Shown here: in pieces, positions 43,258-51,123 of the stretch
How the letters are laid out: every line of letters starts with the position of its first letter
Numbering within the stretch: the first letter of the stretch is position 1
Source: Sphingomonas sp. M1-B02
GTDB taxonomy: Bacteria; Pseudomonadota; Alphaproteobacteria; Sphingomonadales; Sphingomonadaceae
Direction of reading: 5' to 3'
Assembly (NCBI RefSeq): GCF_026167525.1
Contig: NZ_CP110679.1
Location: 2,839,501 to 2,903,500 of the forward strand
Length of the DNA: 64,000 nt
The notes under the pieces: generated by a model
Seen by the model: only the letters and a program-made list of their open reading frames with translations
The model's database searches: none
Told to the model about the DNA's origin: nothing
Made by a program: the position numbers and the translations under genes

Positions 43258-43328
43258 ATGCGCTCCTCTTTGTTTAGTCGCGCGGCGGCCGGTCTCCTTG
43301 CCAACGCCAAGCCGCATCGGCGCCAAAC

Positions 43329-44123
43329 TCAGACCGCCACCGGCGCCTTGATATGCGCTTGCGCCTCATACCCCACGATAGCGAAGTCTTCATACTCGTA
43401 CGCGTCGATCGACGGCGCCCTGCGGAGGATTTCCAGCCGCGGCAGCGGGCCGGGTTCGCGCGCCAATTGCTCGCGGGCCTGGTCGAGATGGTTCGCGTAG
43501 AGGTGGCAATCGCCGCCCGTCCAGATGAACTCGCCGACTTCGAGCCCGGCTTGCTGCGCGAGCAGATGGGTGAGCAGCGCGTAGCTGGCGATGTTGAACG
43601 GCACCCCCAGGAAGATGTCGGCCGAGCGCTGGTAGAGCTGGAGCGAGAGCTTGCCGTTCGCGACATGCGTCTGGAACAGGCAGTGGCAGGGTGCGAGCGC
43701 CATCGCGTGGAGTTCGCCGGGGTTCCAGGCGGAGACGATCTGGCGGCGCGATCCCGGGTTGGTGCGGATCGTCTCGAGCAGTTCGGCGATCTGATCGATG
43801 TGGCGGCCGTCGGCGGCCTCCCAATCGCGCCATTGCTTGCCGTAGACCGGGCCGAGCTCGCCATTCTCGTCGGCCCATTCGTCCCAGATCTTGCAATTGT
43901 TCTCCTGCAGCCAGCGGACATTGGTGTCGCCGCGCAGGAACCAGAGCAATTCGACGATGATCGAGCGGATGTGCAGCTTCTTGGTGGTGAGCAGGGGGAA
44001 ACCCTCGGCCAGATCGAAGCGCATCTGGTGGCCGAATACCGATAGGGTGCCGGTGCCGGTGCGGTCCATCGTCTCGGCGCCATGGTGGAGCGCGCGGGCC
44101 ATCAGATCGAGATATTGACGCAT
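43329..44123 (-). CDS. thyA: Thymidylate synthase
   Basis: Methylates dUMP to dTMP with methylene-tetrahydrofolate. The 264-residue enzyme has the same length as E. coli ThyA. The catalytic Cys146 is in [38 protein letters not shown] and [17 protein letters not shown] are all present. The first ATG ([17 protein letters not shown]) is used. The small membrane protein gene lies downstream in the same direction. Confidence 0.98.
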   Translation of the reverse strand: MRQYLDLMARALHHGAETMDRTGTGTLSVFGHQMRFDLAEGFPLLTTKKLHIRSIIVELLWFLRGDTNVRWLQENNCKIWDEWADENGELGPVYGKQWRDWEAADGRHIDQIAELLETIRTNPGSRRQIVSAWNPGELHAMALAPCHCLFQTHVANGKLSLQLYQRSADIFLGVPFNIASYALLTHLLAQQAGLEVGEFIWTGGDCHLYANHLDQAREQLAREPGPLPRLEILRRAPSIDAYEYEDFAIVGYEAQAHIKAPVAV

Positions 44124-44212
44124 CGCGGTAGCCTAGCCGGGGCGGGGGCGATCGCCAAGCCGGGCGCGGGCTATCTCCGAAATGGAGTGACTTATCGCCG
44201 GATCGGATCGGG

Positions 44213-44655
44213 ATGGGCTTCGGCGCGCGAGGCGGGGATGGCAGCCTTGCTGCCATGCTGCCAACCGAGCTCTTGCCCAGACCGCGGCGGCTCGCCGATC
44301 CCGCCGCGGCCGGCGCCTTATTCGCTCCGCTGGCGAACGAGCCGACCGAAGTGGCCGCGTTCGTATATCTGGGGGGGAGCAGGAGGTGCTGGGCATCCGC
44401 CATGCGCGCTCCTGCTCGGTGGACCGGCTGGTCCTGCCGATTCGCGAGGTTGCCGCCGATGCGCTGGCGTTCGACGCGCGCGCGGTGGTGATGGCGCACA
44501 ACCATCCGAGCGGCGATCCGACCCCGAGCGCGGCGGATCGCGAGGCGACTCGGCTGCTCGCCCGTGCGCTGGAGGCGATCGAGGTGCGGCTGGTCGATCA
44601 TCTCGTGATAGCGGCCCGCGGGATCACCAGCTTTCGCAGCCTAGGGCTGCTCTGA
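44213..44655 (+). pseudogene. RadC-like JAB-domain protein with a frameshift
   Basis: Two adjacent frames together encode one short RadC-type (MPN/JAB) protein. The first part reads LPTELLPRPRRLADPAAA then FAPLANEPTEVAAFVYLG and runs into a G7 tract at 44371-44377. Continuing in the next frame gives EQEVLGIRHARSCSVDRL and AVVMAHNHPSGDPTPSAAD, with the metal-binding HxH...D motif intact, then VRLVDHLVIAARGITSFR to the stop at 44655. One G too few in the tract explains the break. It may be a sequencing error, a true lesion or a slippage switch. The start (44213 or 44255) is uncertain. Confidence 0.75.
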
Positions 44656-45411
44656 GCCCTCGCCCGGCTGGAGCGCGGCGGGGGTGGCGATCGCGCCGCT
44701 CTTGCACGCCTTGATCGTGCCGGGCTCGGGGCGTTCGCCCTGCGGGCTGAAGATCGCGAGATAGCCGCCCGCCGAGGGCATCGGCCGCCGTGATACGAGG
44801 CGATAGCCGACCGCGGCGAACTCGCATTCGAGCAATTCGGGCGGAGTGCCATGATGCTCGGTCGGGCGGTTGGCATCGACGACGATCACCTGTCCGTCGG
44901 CGGTCAGCGAGGGGCGGAGCCGCCAGAGAAATTCGTAGGGGCTCTCGATCTCATGATACATGTGCACCATCAGCACGCGGTGGAAGCTGCCCTCGGGCAG
45001 GCGCGGGTCGGCGGGGAGACCGAGGCGGACGCTAACATTGTTGAGCCGTTCGCGCACGACACGGGTGCCCAGTTTCTCGATCGTGTCGGGAACGATATCC
45101 TCGGCGACGACGCGCCCCTTGGCGCCTACCCGCTGGCCGAGCCGGATCGTATAATAGCCCTCGCCCGCGCCGATATCGGCGACGGTCATGCCGGGCCTGA
45201 TTCCGGCCAGGTTCATCACCCGGCCAGCCTCGTTCAGGCGATCGCGCGCCTCCTCCGTCGACCATCGCGCCGAGACGATCGTCGCGACCGGACGATCGGC
45301 CGCGGGAAAGCCGGTATTCTTGGCCTGGACGCGATTCTCGCCCGTCGAGGCGGGGCTGCCGTCGCACGCGACGATCAGCAACGCCGTCAGCAAGGCGAGG
45401 GGTGGCCTCAA
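44641..45411 (-). CDS. Lipoprotein-like class I SAM-dependent methyltransferase
   Basis: A 256-residue protein with an N-terminal signal ending LLIVAC (Cys 16), which looks like a lipobox, then a class I methyltransferase domain: [20 protein letters not shown] (SAM motif I), VVAEDI (motif II), and [20 protein letters not shown]. Exported homologues with this build occur in alphaproteobacteria, although SAM is not known in the periplasm, so the true role is unclear. Its start overlaps the prfB stop (ATGA), and its last 15 bases overlap the radC-like gene from the other strand. Confidence 0.78.
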   Translation of the reverse strand: MRPPLALLTALLIVACDGSPASTGENRVQAKNTGFPAADRPVATIVSARWSTEEARDRLNEAGRVMNLAGIRPGMTVADIGAGEGYYTIRLGQRVGAKGRVVAEDIVPDTIEKLGTRVVRERLNNVSVRLGLPADPRLPEGSFHRVLMVHMYHEIESPYEFLWRLRPSLTADGQVIVVDANRPTEHHGTPPELLECEFAAVGYRLVSRRPMPSAGGYLAIFSPQGERPEPGTIKACKSGAIATPAALQPGEGSEQP

Positions 45412-46535
45412 TCGACATCCTCCACTTCGACCGTTTCGCCGGTGACGCGCTGCGACAATGCCGCGGCCATGAACGGATCGAGTGCACCGTCTAGCACGTC
45501 GCCCGGCGCGGTCGAGGTCACGCCGGTGCGCAGGTCCTTGACCATCTGATAGGGCTGGAGAACGTAGGAGCGGATCTGGTGTCCCCAGCCGATGTCGGTC
45601 TTGGCGGCGTTTTCGGCGTTCGCGGCCTGCTCGCGGATCTGCAGCTCGCGTTCGTAGAGGCGCGCGCGCAACTGGTTATAGGCCTCGGCCTTGTTCTTGT
45701 GCTGGCTGCGCTGATTCTGGCACTGGACGACGATGCCGGTGGGGATGTGGGTGATGCGCACCGCCGAATCGGTGGTATTGATATGCTGCCCGCCGGCGCC
45801 GGACGCTCGATAGGTGTCGATGCGCAGGTCGCTCTCATTATATTCGACGTTGATGTCGTCGTCGATCACCGGATAGACCCACACGCTGGAGAAGCTGGTG
45901 TGGCGCCGCGCGGCGCTGTCATAAGGCGAGATGCGGACCAGGCGGTGGACGCCGCTTTCGGTCTTGGCATAGCCATAGGCATTCTCGCCCTTGATCAGCA
46001 ACGTCGCCGACTTGATGCCGGCCTGCTCGCCGGCGTGGAAGTCGATCAGCTCGACCTTCATGCCGCGGCGCTCGGCCCAGCGGGTATACATGCGCTGGAG
46101 CATGCCTGCCCAGTCGTTGCTCTCGGTGCCGCCGGCGCCGGCATTGATCTCGATATAGGTGTCGTTGGCGTCGGCCTCGCCCGAGAGCAGCGCCATGACC
46201 TTGTCGCGCTCGGCGCGCTCGGCGAGAGCTGCGAGCGCGGCGGTGCCTTCGTCGGCCATCTGCGCGTCGCCCTCGGCGTCGGCCATTTCGATCAGCTCGG
46301 CGGTGTCCGAAAGCTCGCTCTCGATTGCGCGCGTGGCGCCGATCGCCTCGTCGAGGCGGCGACGCTCGCGCATCACGTCCTGCGCGGCCTTGGCGTCGTT
46401 CCACAGCGTCGGATCCTCGACGCGCGCGTTGAGCTCGTCGAGCCGGCGCAGCGCGCGATCCCAGTCGAGGAAGCGGCGGAGCAGCGCCAGCGCGGCGTTG
46501 ATCTTGTCGATATGGGCCTGCGCTTCGGCGCGCAT
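45408..46535 (-). CDS. prfB: Peptide chain release factor 2
   Basis: Terminates translation at UGA and UAA. The 375-residue protein has the GGQ motif ([20 protein letters not shown], about residue 245) and [16 protein letters not shown], with SPY where E. coli has SPF. Unlike E. coli, the frame is continuous: there is no in-frame UGA and no programmed +1 shift near codon 25, so autoregulation by that mechanism is absent. It precedes the methyltransferase gene with a 4-base overlap. Confidence 0.97.
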   Translation of the reverse strand: MRAEAQAHIDKINAALALLRRFLDWDRALRRLDELNARVEDPTLWNDAKAAQDVMRERRRLDEAIGATRAIESELSDTAELIEMADAEGDAQMADEGTAALAALAERAERDKVMALLSGEADANDTYIEINAGAGGTESNDWAGMLQRMYTRWAERRGMKVELIDFHAGEQAGIKSATLLIKGENAYGYAKTESGVHRLVRISPYDSAARRHTSFSSVWVYPVIDDDINVEYNESDLRIDTYRASGAGGQHINTTDSAVRITHIPTGIVVQCQNQRSQHKNKAEAYNQLRARLYERELQIREQAANAENAAKTDIGWGHQIRSYVLQPYQMVKDLRTGVTSTAPGDVLDGALDPFMAAALSQRVTGETVEVEDVD

Positions 46536-46558
46536 TGTAAAACCTTTCAGAACATTCC

Positions 46559-46637
46559 GTCATCCCGGCGGAAGCCGGGATCCAGGGCAACAAGCGGTTC
46601 GCCTTGGACTCTGGATCCCGGCTTTCGCCGGGATGAC
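46559..46637. repeat. 80-bp palindromic repeat, copy 3 (prfB-mrcA gap)
   Basis: gtcatcccggcggaagccgg and ccggctttcgccgggatgac form the outer stem, with atccag / ctggat inside. It is in the 124-base gap between the mrcA stop and the prfB ATG, on the 5' side of prfB. Confidence 0.92.
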
Positions 46638-46659
46638 GATATAGGGTGCATTGCGCGCG

Positions 46660-49182
46660 CTAGTAGATTCCGCCCTCGCGTTGCAAGAAATCGCGCTCGC
46701 CCTGGTTCGCGGCCTTGGGCGCGGTCTTGCGGACGACGGCCTTTTTCTCGGCCTCTTCCTGCTGGTCGCGGCGGCCGCGGCGCGGTTCGCTTTCGGGCTT
46801 GAAGGCTTCCCAGATCACCGAGGCGAGCGGATCGCTGGTCGGCCAGCCGCCGAACACGCGTCGGCCACTCCCCCGATCGACCCGCGCCATGCGGATTCCC
46901 GCGGGCGCAGTGAAGGGCAATTTCTCCATGCCTTCGAAGGCGGGCTTGGCGAAATCCTTGAAGATCGGTGCCGCAACGGTGCCACCCTGGACATAGCCGC
47001 CGAGGTTGGTCGGCGTGTCATAGCCGAGGTAGAGGCCGGCGATCATCTGCGGCACGCCGCCTACGAACCAGACATCGGTAGGGCCCGACGTGGTGCCGGT
47101 CTTGCCCATGATCGGGCGGCCGAGATCGCGCAGCACGGTGGCGGTGCCGCGCTGGATCACGCCTTCGGTGATATGGACGATCTGATAGGCGCTCATCGGC
47201 TCGATCACCTGGCGAGCGCGGGTGACCGGGCGGGGCATCGGGCCGCGATCCCAATCGGGGGCGTTGCACTTCTCACAGGCGCGCCAGTTCTCGGGCCAGA
47301 TCACCTCGCCGCGGCGATCCTGGACGAAATCGATCAGCGAGGGGGTCAGCGCGCGACCGTGATTGACCAGGATCGCATAAGCGTTGACCATCCGCATCAC
47401 CGTCGTCTCGCCCGCGCCCAGCGCGTAGCTGAGATAGGGCGGGGACTTCTGCTTCGAGATGCCGACGCGCTGGATCAGGTCGACGACCTTGTCCATGCCG
47501 ATCTGGTTGGCGACCTGGACCGTCATCAGGTTGCGCGATTGCTCGACGCCCCAGCGCAATGTCTTGGGGCCCGCGCCGCGCATGTTTCCGAAATTGCGGA
47601 AGCATTTCTGGCCGAGATTGGCGCCCTGCCAGACGCAGAAGGGGCCATCGACGACGATCGTGGAGGGGCTGAGCCCCTGTTCCATCGCGGCGGCATAGAC
47701 CAGAGGCTTGATCGTCGAGCCGGGCTGGCGCTGCGCCTGGGTGGCGCGATTGAACGACTGGATGCGCGAGTCGAACCCGCCCTGCATCGCCAGCACCTGG
47801 CCGGTGCGGGGATCCTCGACCACCATCCCGCCCGAGATGCGCGGCACGCTGCGCAGCGCGAAGGTGCCGGCGCTTTCGGGGGCGACGACCAATATGTCGC
47901 CCGCTTCGATCGCGTTGAACGCCTCGCCGCCCTTGCCGCGGACCGGCATCGTCGCCGCCCAGCGGGGAAGCCGGCCGGTGGTGCCGTCATCAAAGCCAAG
48001 CTGCCACGAATCGCCTTCGCGGGCGATCGCCACGGCGGCGCGCCAATTCTCGTAATCGACGCCGATATTGGTGTTGAGGAAGGGCTGGAGCCAGCCGCGC
48101 GCGAGGTCGAGCGGCTTCTCGTTCAGCGGGCCGCTCCAGCCGCGGCCGCGCTCGAGCCGCAACAGGCCGTCGCGCAACGCCTTCTGGGCATATTGCTGAA
48201 GCCGCGGATCGAGTGAGGTGCGCACCCACAGCCCGCCGCCATAGACGCTGTAAGGTCCCGCCGCGTTGGTCTCGCCGAACTTGTCCATCAGCTGGCGACG
48301 GACTTCCTCGACGAAATAGCCGCCGACGCGCTCGAACTTGGGAGTCTGACGCGGCACGGTGCCCAGCGGCGCGGCGCGCGCCGCGTCGCGCTCGGCGGGG
48401 CTGATGAAGCCATTGTCGGCCATCTGCCCGAGCACCCAGTTGCGCCGCTCGATCGCGCGTTCGGCGTGGCGATCGGGATCGTAATTGGCCGGGCCCTTGG
48501 GCAGGATCGCGAGATAGGCCATTTGCGGCAGCGTGAGTGCGTCCAGATCCTTGCCGAAATAGGCTTCGCTCGCCGCCGCCACGCCGCCGGCGTTGCGCCC
48601 GAGTTCGATCGAATTGAGATAGAGTTCGAGGATCTGCTCCTTCGACAGCGTATTCTCGATCCGCCAGGCGAGGATGCCCTCCTTGGCCTTGCGGACATAG
48701 CTGGCTTCGTTGCCGACGAGCAGATTCTTGGCGACCTGCTGCGTGATCGTCGACGCGCCGACCGGGCGGCCGCTGCTGGTCAAATTGTTGATCAACGCCG
48801 AGATGACGCCGGGAATGTCTACGCCGTGATGGCTGAAGAAGGTCTTGTCCTCGGCGGAGAGGAAGGCGTGGACCAGCTGCTTGGGATATTCCGGATAGCT
48901 CAGCTGGACGCGGCGCTCGCGCGCATAGCTGTGGATCGGGGTGCCGTCGTACGAGCGGACATTGGTGGGCAATGGCGGCTCATAGCTGCGCAGCGTGTCC
49001 ACCGAGGGCAGATTGCGCGCGATGAAGATCCAGATGAGCAACAGCCCGATCCCGCCGAGCAGCGCCAGCAGCGCCAGCGAGCGGAACCACCAGCGGTGTC
49101 GCACGCGCGCGAAGAATCCGCGGACCCCGCCGATCTCGCGCGTGATCCGCATCTTGAAGCTGGAAATGCTGCCGTCCGCCAT
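46660..49182 (-). CDS. mrcA: Penicillin-binding protein 1A (bifunctional)
   Basis: Polymerises and cross-links peptidoglycan. The 840-residue protein has a cytoplasmic start, one membrane span (about residues 35-55), a GT51 glycosyltransferase domain (AEDKTFFSHHGVD with E111; GASTITQQVAKNLL; ELYLNSIELG) and a transpeptidase domain with the three motifs: GSTIKP near residue 488, SRN, and KTGTTSGPTDVWFVG near residue 690. An OB-like insertion between domains is present, as in PBP1A. The C-terminal tail is basic and acidic mixed. amiC-type amidase lies upstream in the same direction. Confidence 0.96.
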   Translation of the reverse strand: MADGSISSFKMRITREIGGVRGFFARVRHRWWFRSLALLALLGGIGLLLIWIFIARNLPSVDTLRSYEPPLPTNVRSYDGTPIHSYARERRVQLSYPEYPKQLVHAFLSAEDKTFFSHHGVDIPGVISALINNLTSSGRPVGASTITQQVAKNLLVGNEASYVRKAKEGILAWRIENTLSKEQILELYLNSIELGRNAGGVAAASEAYFGKDLDALTLPQMAYLAILPKGPANYDPDRHAERAIERRNWVLGQMADNGFISPAERDAARAAPLGTVPRQTPKFERVGGYFVEEVRRQLMDKFGETNAAGPYSVYGGGLWVRTSLDPRLQQYAQKALRDGLLRLERGRGWSGPLNEKPLDLARGWLQPFLNTNIGVDYENWRAAVAIAREGDSWQLGFDDGTTGRLPRWAATMPVRGKGGEAFNAIEAGDILVVAPESAGTFALRSVPRISGGMVVEDPRTGQVLAMQGGFDSRIQSFNRATQAQRQPGSTIKPLVYAAAMEQGLSPSTIVVDGPFCVWQGANLGQKCFRNFGNMRGAGPKTLRWGVEQSRNLMTVQVANQIGMDKVVDLIQRVGISKQKSPPYLSYALGAGETTVMRMVNAYAILVNHGRALTPSLIDFVQDRRGEVIWPENWRACEKCNAPDWDRGPMPRPVTRARQVIEPMSAYQIVHITEGVIQRGTATVLRDLGRPIMGKTGTTSGPTDVWFVGGVPQMIAGLYLGYDTPTNLGGYVQGGTVAAPIFKDFAKPAFEGMEKLPFTAPAGIRMARVDRGSGRRVFGGWPTSDPLASVIWEAFKPESEPRRGRRDQQEEAEKKAVVRKTAPKAANQGERDFLQREGGIY

Positions 49183-49298
49183 TTGCCGCGCGGTGTAGCA
49201 ACTTTCTCGGGGGATGAAACCCGATCAGAACGTCCTCGAAACCAACTCGTCCGTTTCGCCTCGATACCGACCCTCGCCGGAAGCAGCGGGACAGCAGA

Positions 49299-50549
49299 TC
49301 AGCGCGATGCGAGGCGTGTGGCGAAATGGATTTCGACGGCCTTGCGGACGCTCTGCGCAACCCGTTGCTGGCCGTCGCGCGACGCCAGGAATTCGGCATC
49401 GCGCGCGTTCGAGATATAGCCGGTCTCGAACAGGATCGAAGGCATGTCGGGCGCCTTGAGAACCATCAGCGACGCCATCCGGTGCCAGTTGGCCTTGACC
49501 GGGATCAGCGGCTGCGCCTCGCGGCCGAGCAGACGGGCGAAGCTGGCGGACGTATTCATCGTCTCGCGCTGGGTCAGGTCGATCAGGATCGACGAGATGT
49601 CCGGGCTGGCGACGCCCAGATCGACTCCGGCGAGGATATCGGCCTTGTTCTCGCGTCCCGCCAGCCGCGCGGCCTCCTTGTCCGAGGCGACTTCGGAAAG
49701 CGTGTAGACGGTCGCGCCCGAGGCCTCGGTGTTGCCGGCGCTGTCGCAATGGACGGAGATGAACAGATCGGCCTTGAGCCTGCGTGCAAGTCCGTAGCGC
49801 TCCTGCAGGATCAGGAAGCGGTCGTCCTCGCGTGTCAGCGCGACGCGAACCCGGCCGGATTTCAGCAATGCATCGCGGATCGCGAAGGCGACCTTGAGCG
49901 TCAGATCCTTTTCGCGCAGGTCGCCTGTCGGCGAGAGCGCGCCGGGATCGTGCCCGCCATGACCGGCATCGATCACGACCAGCGGGCGATCCGCGTCGCC
50001 ATAGACTTTGGGAAGTGGCGCCGCGGGCGCACGGCGCGGTAGCGCCATCGCGACGCTATAGGGGTGCCGGCTCGACGGCTGGAGATAGGTGAGCGGGGGC
50101 AGGAAGCTCATCCGCCGCTCCGCCGCGGCGCGCGCGAAGCGGGCATCGTCGACGGTGCGCAGCTGGAGCGTGAGCGTGCGGCCGTCCTTGCCGAATGTGC
50201 CTTCGGTGACGATGGCGGGGCGGGCGAGATCGAAGACGATGCGCATGCCGCTCTGGCCCTGCGACCCTTGGCGGATGCCAGAAACGACACCGCCTGCCCG
50301 CGCATCGCTACCGGGTTCGGCGCCATGCAGGTCCAAGGCAATACGTTGCGGCCCCGCGAGCATGAACGCGCTCGCTTGAGTCACCGGCGTGTCGAACTTC
50401 ACAACGACGCGATCGCCCTGGACGCGCACTTCCTGCACAACACCTGCCCAGCTAGGCACTCCGGTCAACCAACCGGAGAGAAGGGCAAGCAGGAAAAGCA
50501 CCCGCGCGATATGCCGTGATGAACCGTGGGGGGTCCAGTTCAAAAGCAT
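49299..50549 (-). CDS. N-acetylmuramoyl-L-alanine amidase (AMIN + Amidase_3)
   Basis: A 416-residue periplasmic zinc amidase that splits daughter cells by cutting peptide stems from glycan. Signal-like helix IARVLFLLALLSGWLTGVPS is followed by an AMIN domain (about residues 38-135), a linker, and Amidase_3 with zinc ligands H197 (DAGHGGHDPGA), E213 (REKDLTL), H267 (ISVHCDSA) and catalytic E375 (LFETGYIS). The ATG at 50549 is used; the upstream frame extension crosses the rne leader region and is rejected. It precedes mrcA, as in other alphaproteobacteria. Confidence 0.94.
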   Translation of the reverse strand: MLLNWTPHGSSRHIARVLFLLALLSGWLTGVPSWAGVVQEVRVQGDRVVVKFDTPVTQASAFMLAGPQRIALDLHGAEPGSDARAGGVVSGIRQGSQGQSGMRIVFDLARPAIVTEGTFGKDGRTLTLQLRTVDDARFARAAAERRMSFLPPLTYLQPSSRHPYSVAMALPRRAPAAPLPKVYGDADRPLVVIDAGHGGHDPGALSPTGDLREKDLTLKVAFAIRDALLKSGRVRVALTREDDRFLILQERYGLARRLKADLFISVHCDSAGNTEASGATVYTLSEVASDKEAARLAGRENKADILAGVDLGVASPDISSILIDLTQRETMNTSASFARLLGREAQPLIPVKANWHRMASLMVLKAPDMPSILFETGYISNARDAEFLASRDGQQRVAQSVRKAVEIHFATRLASR

Positions 50550-51123
50550 TCTCAACTCACTCACTCGGCTCGAAAGCCCTGACGGTTCGTGGGTAGCGGC
50601 CCGCTTCTTCCAACGCGGTGAAGCGAGACGGTTAACCACGCGTTCGGCATATTTTTGCCGGCAAGGCCGGCAATCGATTGCCGTCCGGCTCGGCAAAACA
50701 TGGCTTCGGCCGGTAAAACTTCGCTGGCTTGGAGCCTCAGGAATTTTGCGGAACGCGGGCATGGCGGTGCCCGATCCGGCTCCCGCGGCGCGGGTGGTTG
50801 CCGCGTCGCGCGGGGGGTGCTAGCACCGCAACGGTCCGACCTATTGGTGCCGGACGTGTCACGCGGCCACATCGCCGCGACAGTTCAGGTTGACGTTCGC
50901 ATGAGGCAATTTCCCCACCGATTGACCGCCAAGGCCATGCCGGCTTTGCGCGCGATGGTGGTGGAGCAATCGAACCGCAGGTTCGTGCGTGCCCGTGCAG
51001 CAACAGCAGTTTTCGAAACCTGCGGAACCGCAGCCGGAATGCCCGGCCGCGAACGCTTCACATATCGCGCGCACGCGCCCCAGCCCCTCGGGGTCTCTGG
51101 CCGGCGCGCCCGGAGAACATTAA
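50550..51123. promoter_or_regulatory. Long gap upstream of rne and the amidase gene
   Basis: 574 bases with no gene I can support. It must hold divergent promoters for rne and the amidase gene. At 50653-50698 there is a 46-bp imperfect palindrome with a perfect 16-bp core cggcaatcgattgccg. Further right, ccgcaggtt (50975-50983) can pair with aacctgcgg (51017-51025), which lies in the likely 5' leader of rne. The rne ribosome-binding site ggag is at about 51111. Long leaders with hairpins allow RNase E to control its own mRNA in other bacteria; that is a guess here. Confidence 0.5.
50653..50698. repeat. 46-bp imperfect palindrome in the rne/amidase gap
   Basis: ttttgccg and cggcaaaa are the outer ends; gattgccg and its complement cggcaatc form the centre, a perfect 16-base palindrome. 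Each half also contains its own small hairpin (ttgccggc-aag-gccggcaa and ttgccg-tccggct-cggcaa). 16 of 23 arm positions match. Confidence 0.8.

Noticed and set aside
46459..46535. Programmed +1 frameshift at the start of prfB
   Set aside because: No in-frame UGA or shift site; the reading frame is continuous from the ATG.
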